From contig JABAQQ010000029.1 of assembly GCA_019187225.1 (NCBI GenBank), positions 22,099 through 86,098 on the forward strand: DNA of 64,000 nt, given 5' to 3'. This document shows, piece after piece, positions 9,344 to 16,807 of this stretch; the stretch's first letter is position 1; every line of letters begins with the position of its first letter. Source of the DNA: Saprospiraceae bacterium. Its GTDB lineage: Bacteria; Bacteroidota; Bacteroidia; Chitinophagales; Saprospiraceae. Both the position numbers and the translations under genes were made by a program. The notes under the pieces were generated by a model. It ran no database searches. It was not told the DNA's origin and saw only the letters and a program-made list of their open reading frames with translations.

Positions 9344-12300
9344 CTATTGCCGGATAATTTTAGCAGTGGCAGTCACTTGCCCGGCTGTTGTCATTTTGAC
9401 CAGATACAAACCGGCAGGCATATCTTCCAGGTCAATATCCCGCTCCTGTGTGCCCCGGGGAATCGTACTTCGGTACAATACGCTGCCCTGCATATCCATC
9501 AGTTCCAGCAATGCGTCCTGCCTTGCGGGGCGTGTCAGCCGCAGCGTGCAGATTCCGGTCGTCGGATTGGGTTGGACAAACAAGACCTGCGGCCCGGCAG
9601 GAATATGGGTAGCCACGGATGCCAGCACGAGTGTTTCGGCGGTATTGGTCGGGACGACCGGGTTGGCGTCGAAATAGATGCCCGCGCGATTCGGAACGAC
9701 CGTACCCGGCGGGAGACCCGGTTGAAGTTGTATCGCGAATTGCACAAAACCCTGGCTCTCAGTGAAATTTGTAGTGCTGTCGGGCAGCGCGATGTCGTCG
9801 AACGTGAATTGAAGCAGGCCGGTCTCGCTGTTGAGCACCACATAATACGGATGACTCGAGCCCAGCGGTCGCAGGGTCGTCCAGTCGAGGTCGGCACTCA
9901 AGATGTCGCGCAGGCGCACGAGAAAGGCCGTGTCGTTGCCGGTGTTTTGAAAACGGATAGTGTAGATGAGTTCATGACCTTCCGGCGAATAATCTTTCGG
10001 CACCGTCGGACGATCCACCATTTTGTCGTTCGGGTCGAAGGAACATCGGATTTCGGTAAGGTAAGCAGTTGCATCTGAGAAAGTATAACTTCCGTCCGGC
10101 TCATCCAGCCAGGTAAATGCCCGCAAGTGGATGGTGTCGCCGGCCGAGCCATTGATTTTGAGTACTAATTTGATTTTCCTCAATGCGAAAGGCTGAATGG
10201 TATCGAAATTCCACCACAGTGTATCGCCGGTGGTCGCTGTCGGTATTGGTTGGGAAGAGATAAAAGAAACCATATCATCCAATACTAAAGCGACGCGACC
10301 GGCCGCTTCATTGCAACTGCGGTTGACAAGTGAAATCCAGAACGGCACTTCACTGTCACAACGCGGATGCCCTCCTGTTACTATCGGTCGCACATAGCGA
10401 TTATCATTGGTAGGTTTAAATCCAAATTGATAACCACTGAGTGTCGTATCGGCATAAGTCAGGTGGTATTCCGCAGAATCCGTGGTGCGTTCCCAGCAGG
10501 AGTTGGCAAGATAGGAAAGGGTATAATCTCCGGAGGAGACGAAAAATTTGAACGCTCCATTAGAGGCAACAAACGTGCGCAAGCTCGCCGGTTGCAGACT
10601 CAGGCTGATGCCCGCAGCAGGCGGTTCGCCAGGATCCCTGATTTTGTTTTCGTTTTTGTCCCAAAAACAGATACCGCTTATAAAAGGCTCGTTACCCAGG
10701 TTGTCCCACCAGCCCACAGCATAGGCAGAATGCCAGGCAAGCTCCAGGTCGCCGTCGCCGTCGAGATCGGTGGCTTGCAGACCCAAACAATCGGCCGCTT
10801 CACCGAAATAATGCGCGGCGGCAAATTCGCCGCCTCCGAGGTTTTCATACCAGGCGAATTGCCCCGGTGCATTGAAAAGAGAGTCCACTTCAGAAGCAGT
10901 GACGATATCGTTGTCGCCATCCTGATCGAAGTCGGCAACCACCGTGCGTACACGTCCTGTCGTATTTGTCGCGATGAGCCTTGGGGAATTGTCGAACAGG
11001 AAGCCGTTGTTTAAATTGACTAACCACTGCATGTTGTTATATTGGTCAACAATAAGTATGTCCAAATCGCCGTCGCTGTCCATATCAGACGGTATGGTCG
11101 TGGGGAAATTGTTTACGCCAATAGTACCGATATATTCCTTACCGGCAATTTCTCCATTGCCGAGGTTGAACTGCAGGTACAGGTAGCCGGTAACCGGATC
11201 GACAGAAACCATATCCTGGTCGCCATCGGCGTCAAAATCTCCAAAACCAAGCATTTGATATTCAAACGGATCCCAAAAAAAGTACGAAAAATTGCCCGTG
11301 CCATCATTAACAAACCATCCTGCCAATTGAGAGAAATGATTCCATCCCACCAGGTCAATGTCCTGATCGCCATCCATATCGAGTAAATACCTTACTTCGA
11401 ACACACTGCTCAATAAAGTTTCCGGGCTGAAATTCCCGGCGCCATCGTTCCAACGTATATACGTGTACCAATCACTATTGACGCGGTGCACGACAAGATC
11501 CTGGTCGCCGTCGTTATCAAGGTCGCCAACAAGGGTTGATTGAAGTGTATCATAGTCGGGTGTCAGAGACTGGAATGCACCGAAGTTCCCGTCGCCGTCG
11601 CCGGCACGCCAGCCCAATATGCCGTCGTAACCGTTTTGGGTGTAAATCACATCCGGTTTGGCATCGCCGTTAAGATCAGTCAATTGAAAACTCTCTACAT
11701 CGGTCAGCGTATGGTGTACCCGACGGCGCGATTCGAAAGTGCCATTTCCGTCACTGCGGAACACATAGATGGAAGAAGCAATCTGAAACGTTGCGTCAGA
11801 GAAGCCATCGGCATCCAGATCAGTTGCCTGAGGCCCAAAGAAAGGTGTTTCAACAGTAGTAATTTCGGATTGGATGAATTCGCCGGAGCCGTTATTCTGA
11901 TTGGTCCAAGCTGTCAGATGACCACTCCAGTAATTTCCCTGATATATCATTGCCAGCCCCAGAATATCCGGCGCATCGTCACCGTTGACATCTGTTATTG
12001 TGATAGGATGCGAAATCCCCGATGATATGGAAGGAATAAAAATCGGGATAAATTCCGGGAAATTACCGGCTCCATCGTTTGGCCACCATAACAATTTCGC
12101 GTAAGACAATTGGGGGTAAGGTATCTGGATTGCGCCTATCACGTCGGTGTCGCCGTCGCCGTCCAGGTCGGCGAGTTGAATATCAATGCCGGACTCGGAA
12201 ATATCGCTCTGAATGCCCACGGCTGCACCAAATACGCCTCCCCCCAGATTAGGGTACCAGCGCAACCAGTTCGGTTCGATCCCAGACACCACGATATCGA

Positions 12301-12937
12301 GTCTTTCGTCACCGTTCAGATCGGCTACGCGCACAAGATAAAGGCAGCAGGCTTGTTGGATGATCGTCTCCGCATCTTGAAAATTGCCTGCCCCGTCGTT
12401 CGCGCTCCATTGCACACTGGTATCGTTATGGCCCACCAGGTCAGGATCGCCATCTTCATCCACATCGCCCACCTTGTCAAGTATAAAGTTGTCGCCAGCA
12501 GGCAAGGCGATCGTCAGTTGGCCAAAATTTCCGCCTCCATTGTTGGGTTGCCAGGCGACGCCGTCTCCGGCATAGACGAGATCTTCCAGCCCATCGCCGT
12601 CAATATCAGTTGAGATTATTTCATACAGACCGTTATGAAAATCGTTTATGGAATTGAGCAATCTCGGCGCTTCATACCCGCCCACGTTGTCATTGCGATG
12701 CCAGTCTACCGCATAATAATAATATCCGGTACCCGGCCTCTTCGTTCGTTTTGCAGTAATCAGGTCTTCATATCCGTCGGCATCGAGGTCGGCGTGGCGG
12801 TAAAAAATTAGTGTCTGTTCGAGGCCGTTCCCGGGCGGCAACAAATGCGGCCCTGCAAATTGAGCGGATGCGATGGTAACGATGCCGGGCAAGCACAGAA
12901 CCGTGCAGGCGATTTTAATCAGGTTGACGTTTTGCAT
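9344..12937 (-). CDS. FG-GAP/VCBS repeat protein with T9SS type A sorting domain
   Basis: A 1197-residue secreted protein; the ATG at 12935-12937 gives a signal peptide (MQNVNLIKIACTVLCLPG). Residues about 35-760 contain at least a dozen FG-GAP units of the form DLDGDGDxDVVxA, each with an Asp-rich calcium-binding loop, predicting one or two seven-bladed propellers. An SdrD B-like segment follows (ICFWDKNENKIRDPGEPPA), then a conserved-repeat domain (CSFDPNDKMVDRP ... AGIYFDANPVV). The last ~75 residues are a T9SS type A domain (VQPNPTTGICTLRL ... MPAGLYLVKMTT). It should be exported across the outer membrane and attached or released at the surface, probably for adhesion. The upstream neighbour is an AATGTCC array, so it is likely a separate transcription unit. 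Confidence 0.93.
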   Translation of the reverse strand: MQNVNLIKIACTVLCLPGIVTIASAQFAGPHLLPPGNGLEQTLIFYRHADLDADGYEDLITAKRTKRPGTGYYYYAVDWHRNDNVGGYEAPRLLNSINDFHNGLYEIISTDIDGDGLEDLVYAGDGVAWQPNNGGGNFGQLTIALPAGDNFILDKVGDVDEDGDPDLVGHNDTSVQWSANDGAGNFQDAETIIQQACCLYLVRVADLNGDERLDIVVSGIEPNWLRWYPNLGGGVFGAAVGIQSDISESGIDIQLADLDGDGDTDVIGAIQIPYPQLSYAKLLWWPNDGAGNFPEFIPIFIPSISSGISHPITITDVNGDDAPDILGLAMIYQGNYWSGHLTAWTNQNNGSGEFIQSEITTVETPFFGPQATDLDADGFSDATFQIASSIYVFRSDGNGTFESRRRVHHTLTDVESFQLTDLNGDAKPDVIYTQNGYDGILGWRAGDGDGNFGAFQSLTPDYDTLQSTLVGDLDNDGDQDLVVHRVNSDWYTYIRWNDGAGNFSPETLLSSVFEVRYLLDMDGDQDIDLVGWNHFSQLAGWFVNDGTGNFSYFFWDPFEYQMLGFGDFDADGDQDMVSVDPVTGYLYLQFNLGNGEIAGKEYIGTIGVNNFPTTIPSDMDSDGDLDILIVDQYNNMQWLVNLNNGFLFDNSPRLIATNTTGRVRTVVADFDQDGDNDIVTASEVDSLFNAPGQFAWYENLGGGEFAAAHYFGEAADCLGLQATDLDGDGDLELAWHSAYAVGWWDNLGNEPFISGICFWDKNENKIRDPGEPPAAGISLSLQPASLRTFVASNGAFKFFVSSGDYTLSYLANSCWERTTDSAEYHLTYADTTLSGYQFGFKPTNDNRYVRPIVTGGHPRCDSEVPFWISLVNRSCNEAAGRVALVLDDMVSFISSQPIPTATTGDTLWWNFDTIQPFALRKIKLVLKINGSAGDTIHLRAFTWLDEPDGSYTFSDATAYLTEIRCSFDPNDKMVDRPTVPKDYSPEGHELIYTIRFQNTGNDTAFLVRLRDILSADLDWTTLRPLGSSHPYYVVLNSETGLLQFTFDDIALPDSTTNFTESQGFVQFAIQLQPGLPPGTVVPNRAGIYFDANPVVPTNTAETLVLASVATHIPAGPQVLFVQPNPTTGICTLRLTRPARQDALLELMDMQGSVLYRSTIPRGTQERDIDLEDMPAGLYLVKMTTAGQVTATAKIIRQ

Positions 12938-13153
12938 GCTGGTATTGTATTCAATAGTGAAAGGCGGGGCAGGTATCCGACCACCCGATGAAAAATGGAG
13001 AATAAAAGAATTGGAAGCAGTGTTTCGGAGTGCGTGTCCGGGCAATGCGATCCGGCGTTTGCGCAATTATGATGTTGTAAAGCAACGTGTTTTCCTGCAG
13101 TTTTTAACAAAACAAAAGTTTTCTTTTCAAATTAGGGTATTTCATTAGTACTT

Positions 13154-13300
13154 GGACATTGGACATTATCAAATTTTATATTTTTATATTAATAATTTTC
13201 AATTTTTAAAGTTTAAAATGTCCAATGTCCAATGTCCAATGTCCAATGTCCAATGTCCAATGTCCAATGTCCAATGTCCAATGTCCAATGTCCAATGTCC
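13154..13300. repeat. Heptamer array: two GGACATT, AT-rich core, twelve AATGTCC
   Basis: Two GGACATT units at 13154-13167 are followed by a ~49-bp AT-rich core and then twelve exact tandem AATGTCC units at 13217-13300, the reverse complement of the first. The arms are inverted around the AT-rich core. This makes up most of the 398-bp gap 12938-13335; the rest shows no gene. The same unit reappears at 46477-46581 in the opposite sense. Confidence 0.95.
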
Positions 13301-13335
13301 AATAAGGCAACCCGGGAACCAACAGCGCCGGGTCA

Positions 13336-15501
13336 TCAATACCGCAGCACCACAAACTCCGTCCGCCGGTTTTCCTGGTGTTGTTTTTCGGAGCATTCCA
13401 CGCCGTCGCGGCAACGGTTGCGGAGTTGGGTTTCGCCGAAGCCTTTGGCGGCGATGCGGCGGCCGGCGATGCCTTTCTGAATGATGTAAATGGCGGCCGA
13501 TTCGGCGCGGCGCTGCGAGAGCGCCTGGTTGTAATCGTCTTTGCCCCGGCTGTCGGTGTGGGAGCGCAGTTCGATTTCTATCGTGGGATTCAGCTTCAGG
13601 ATTTGCACCATTTTGTCCAACTCTTTGGCCGCGTCGGGCCGGATGTTGTGTTTGTCGTAGTCGTACAAAATGGGTTTGAATTGGAAGCCGCTGATCGTCA
13701 GGTTTTCATCTATGACATTCACTTTTTCCAGCTCGATCACGTCGATGGAAAGGTAAAGTTTGACGTACAACGTGGTCGTCCGGTCGAGACCTTTCGTGGT
13801 AGCAGTGCCGACGGTGGTAAAGTAGGCGTCTTTTTCTCCTACCAACTGATAATCCGCTTTTTGCGCAAGCTGAAAAGTAAAATTACCTGTCCCATCCGAA
13901 GTAATAGAATCCACTTGCATGGTTTTCAGGTTGGTGAGCCGCACCAAGACGCCCGCCACGCCGGATTTGGTTTTGCCATCGAGGCACTGCCCGCGCAGGG
14001 TGAAGCGCGGATCGTTGTGTTCGAGTTCGGCAAACATTTTTTCGCCCGGTTTCAGGTCGCCTGCTTCGGCGCGTTGTACACTGGTGGCAATACCGTTTTT
14101 CATGCCGCTGATTTCATAAGCGCGATTCGGATTCACCGGCACGACCGCTTGTCCCTGGGCGTTGGTAAATCCGGTCAGCACATCGCCAGTGTTGAGGTCG
14201 CGCACTTCTATCGCTACGTCGGGCAGGGGAATACGGGTGTGTTTGTCCACCACTTGTATGGTAAGTTCGTTGGCAGGTTTCATCTGTTTGAAAAAATAGA
14301 CATCATCGGTGCCGTTCGCATTGTTGCGGTTGCTGGCAAACCACCCTTCCGTAAGATCGCCCCGGCTGATCAGACTGAAATCGTCGAACGGCGAATTGAT
14401 CGGAAAGCCGAGGTTTTGCGGTTTTTGCCATGTTCCATTCTCGTACCGGGAAAGGAACAGGTCGAGGCCGCCAATACCCGGATGCCCGTCCGATGCAAAA
14501 ATCAGGTGACCTTCGTCGGTCAGAAAAGGCCACAGTTCCATGCCGGGCGTATTGACGACATGGTTCAGGGGTTGCGGTTCCGACCAGGCATCTCCTGTTT
14601 TTTTACACATAAAAAGGTCGAAGGCGCCCGCGGAACCGGGCCGGTCGCTGGCGAAAACGAGCGTTTTACCGTCGCGGCTGAGCGCCGGGTAGCCGCTGCT
14701 GAATTCTTTGGAATTGTATGGAAACGCTCCATCCATCTGCCATTTGCCGTTGGAAAACGCGGCGGCGTACAAACTGAGGTGCAACACGTCGCCGCGTCCT
14801 TTGCCCTTGCTGTTGCGGGTGAAATACATCCGCTGACCGTCGGCGCTGAAACAAGCCGCCGCGTCGTGGTACGTGCCATTTACCTCGCCGCGCAAGGGTT
14901 CGGCTTGCGCGCTGCTTTGTTGTGCGAAGTAAAGTCCTGTAAAAGAACGCCCGGAGGAGGCGTCTTTTTTATCTCCTGCACTCGATCGGTCGGAACTGAA
15001 CACCAAGCCGCCTGCAAACCAGGTCGGCGCGAATTCAGCGGCATCGGACGTGTTGAACGGCGCGGGTTTGACATCGAACCGGCTTTCGTTTTTGTAAAAC
15101 AACTCCATGTCGCGCACCGCTTGCCGGAGCGCCAGTCCGCGGGCGTCGCCCGGTTTGTGTTCCAGGAATAACTGCGCCTGACGGTCGGCCTCTTCGCGTT
15201 GTTCGGAACAAAGCAGCATCTGGGCGTAATACAGCCTGTTTTCAGGGTCGGCGAAAGGCATTTCCAGCAGGCGCGCATACCACTTTTGGGCGTTGTGGTA
15301 TTGTTGCGTCAGGCGGTAGCAGTGCGCCAGTTTTTCAGCGGCTTCCGCGTTGTGGCCCTTTTCCAGCACTGTCAGGTACAGTTCGATGGCGCGGGCATAT
15401 TCGAGATGTTCGTAAGCATCGTTGGCTTTTTCAAGCGCCCGCTGGCCGAACGACAGGAACGGCGCGATGAGAAAGCAGCAGCAGAATAATATCTTTTTCA
15501 T
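13336..15501 (-). CDS. PorE-like TPR, beta-propeller, CRD and OmpA protein (T9SS)
   Basis: A 721-residue protein with a signal peptide (MKKILFCCCFLIAPFLSFG). The domain order is TPR repeats at about 20-130, a PD40/WD40-like propeller at about 150-390 (FSADGQRMYFTRNS, LSRDGKTLVFASDRPGS, ILIFASDGHPG-type blades), two carboxypeptidase-regulatory-like domains at about 395-570, and a C-terminal OmpA peptidoglycan-binding domain (ELRSHTDSRG, LSQRRAESAAIYI, GFGETQLRNRC). This is the architecture described for PorE of the T9SS trans-envelope core. Bacteroidota often encode several copies beside SprF-like proteins, so this may be a dedicated paralogue and not the core PorE. It lies downstream of sprF-like and gliding-CTD genes on the same strand, but a MITE-like element now separates it from them. 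Confidence 0.88.
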   Translation of the reverse strand: MKKILFCCCFLIAPFLSFGQRALEKANDAYEHLEYARAIELYLTVLEKGHNAEAAEKLAHCYRLTQQYHNAQKWYARLLEMPFADPENRLYYAQMLLCSEQREEADRQAQLFLEHKPGDARGLALRQAVRDMELFYKNESRFDVKPAPFNTSDAAEFAPTWFAGGLVFSSDRSSAGDKKDASSGRSFTGLYFAQQSSAQAEPLRGEVNGTYHDAAACFSADGQRMYFTRNSKGKGRGDVLHLSLYAAAFSNGKWQMDGAFPYNSKEFSSGYPALSRDGKTLVFASDRPGSAGAFDLFMCKKTGDAWSEPQPLNHVVNTPGMELWPFLTDEGHLIFASDGHPGIGGLDLFLSRYENGTWQKPQNLGFPINSPFDDFSLISRGDLTEGWFASNRNNANGTDDVYFFKQMKPANELTIQVVDKHTRIPLPDVAIEVRDLNTGDVLTGFTNAQGQAVVPVNPNRAYEISGMKNGIATSVQRAEAGDLKPGEKMFAELEHNDPRFTLRGQCLDGKTKSGVAGVLVRLTNLKTMQVDSITSDGTGNFTFQLAQKADYQLVGEKDAYFTTVGTATTKGLDRTTTLYVKLYLSIDVIELEKVNVIDENLTISGFQFKPILYDYDKHNIRPDAAKELDKMVQILKLNPTIEIELRSHTDSRGKDDYNQALSQRRAESAAIYIIQKGIAGRRIAAKGFGETQLRNRCRDGVECSEKQHQENRRTEFVVLRY

Positions 15502-15624
15502 GTTGACATTGTATTTGGGAGGATTAAGAAGGCAGGAAAGTTGATGGCGTCAATTTCCTTCTTAATACGCTGATAATGAATCACCCGGACGGAAAAGATT
15601 TCCGTCATACTACTTAATCATTCT

Positions 15625-15782
15625 GAGGGTGTCTCATAAGTAAATTTGAAATTTAGAACACCGAATTTTTATGAAACACATAGGCACATAGCGCACATAG
15701 ATTTTATTATATGTCCTATATGTCTATGTGTTGAAATTAAATTCTGTCACGTTTTTCAAAATCTGACTTATGAGACAGCCTC
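15625..15782. mobile_element. MITE-like element with 18-bp terminal inverted repeats
   Basis: The left end (15625-15642, GAGGGTGTCTCATAAGTA) and right end (15766-15782, ending TTATGAGACAGCCTC) are inverted copies differing at one position over 17 bp. The 158-bp element is AT-rich and has a second internal inverted repeat around AACACATAG/CTATGTGTT. It encodes nothing. Its right end lies 2 bp from the stop codon of the SprF-like gene. The ends resemble those of IS transposons, so it is probably a non-autonomous derivative. No clear target duplication is visible. Confidence 0.75.
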
Positions 15783-15784
15783 TA

Positions 15785-16726
15785 CTAAAACCGCATTGTT
15801 TTGGGCCGGCGCGGGCCGGTCACTTTCAAATCGTCGCGGAAATTGTATCCCAGCATCACTTCATGCGTTCCCGACGATACATTGCGCAGCGGCGTGATGG
15901 TATAATCGAAGGCATAACCGACGGAAAACTTTTTGCCGATAGGAATTTCCACCATTGCGGAAACGGCGTCGTTGGTGCGGTAAGAAACGCCGCAGGAAAA
16001 GACGTCGCTGAACCATACGTTCAGGTTGATGTCGGCTTCGAGCGGCGCGGCAGGCTGGTATTTCAGAAGGATAGATGGCTTGAGGTCAATTTTATCGTCC
16101 AGGTGAAATACATACCCGCCGTAGCCATAATAGTGACGCCGCAAAATGCCGCTTCGGTCGAGGTTCACATTAAAATCCGTGCGTTTGTCGAGGGCGATCA
16201 GGGTAGGCACGGACAAACCTGCGAATGCCTGTTCGGTGAACCAGTAAATTCCCAACCCGGCGCGCGGGACGAGTCCCTCTATGTCGCCGGAATACACCGG
16301 GTCGCCGCTGTCCCATACTATTGCGTCGTCCAGCAAAGATTTGTAAACAAAAGCACCCGCTTTGATGCCGAGCGCGAGAGTATGCTCGTCGTTCAGCCGG
16401 ATATGATAGGCATAATTGGCGGAGAGGTCCGTCACCCGCTCCAGGCCGATTTTGTCGTGGAAAAGAGCGAAACCCAACCCGGCGTTTTGCCGCCGCCCGA
16501 CCATACCTTCTCCGCCGAGGTAAAGGGTCTGAGGTGCGCCTTCGAGCCCGGCCCATTGGATGCGGTAAAGCGCATTGGTGGTCCAATATCCGTGCGAACC
16601 GGAGTAAGCGGGGTTGTTGAACAGGTACATGGTGTTGAACATATACCGCGTAAACATGGCGTCCTGCTGTGCCGCTAGGCTGATTACGCTTAAATAAAAT
16701 GCGATGATAATGAGTATGTTGCGCAT
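15785..16726 (-). CDS. PorP/SprF family type IX secretion membrane protein
   Basis: A 313-residue protein with signal peptide MRNILIIIAFYLSVISLAAQQ, then the family hallmark near the N-terminus (DAMFTRYMFNTMYLFNNPAYSG). The rest alternates strands of a 14-stranded outer-membrane barrel (LGFALFHDKIGLE, YAYHIRLNDEHTLALGIKAG, VSYRTNDAVSAMVEIPIG, FSVGYAFDYTITPL). SprF-like proteins handle export or anchoring of T9SS cargo with type B (gliding-motility) C-terminal domains. The gene directly upstream on the same strand encodes exactly such a cargo, so a dedicated pair is a good inference. The start is the only plausible one; the stop abuts a MITE-like insertion. Confidence 0.95.
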   Translation of the reverse strand: MRNILIIIAFYLSVISLAAQQDAMFTRYMFNTMYLFNNPAYSGSHGYWTTNALYRIQWAGLEGAPQTLYLGGEGMVGRRQNAGLGFALFHDKIGLERVTDLSANYAYHIRLNDEHTLALGIKAGAFVYKSLLDDAIVWDSGDPVYSGDIEGLVPRAGLGIYWFTEQAFAGLSVPTLIALDKRTDFNVNLDRSGILRRHYYGYGGYVFHLDDKIDLKPSILLKYQPAAPLEADINLNVWFSDVFSCGVSYRTNDAVSAMVEIPIGKKFSVGYAFDYTITPLRNVSSGTHEVMLGYNFRDDLKVTGPRRPKTMRF

Positions 16727-16753
16727 GGTTTATTTCATTTTTTGGTGAAAATA

Positions 16754-16784
16754 CCGGGCGGGCTTTTCTTTTTCACCCGCCCGG
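16754..16784 (-). terminator. Hairpin between cargo and sprF-like genes
   Basis: A perfect 9-bp GC stem CCGGGCGGG/CCCGCCCGG at 16754-16762 and 16776-16784 with a 13-bp A/T-rich loop. On the minus strand it follows the stop of the gliding-CTD gene and is trailed by TATTTT. It could be a weak terminator or attenuator that lowers sprF-like expression relative to the cargo gene. Confidence 0.6.
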
Positions 16785-16807
16785 AAAAGCATAACAATCC
16801 TCCCTTT

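Noticed and set aside
13217-13300. Possible CRISPR array from regularly repeated sequence
   Set aside because: The units are 7 bp and contiguous with no spacers; it is a simple tandem repeat.
13232-13480. Frame encoding repeated MSNVQCP peptides (also at 46326-46580)
   Set aside because: A 7-bp unit read through three frames always gives a heptapeptide repeat. No start signal or conserved flank supports a gene.
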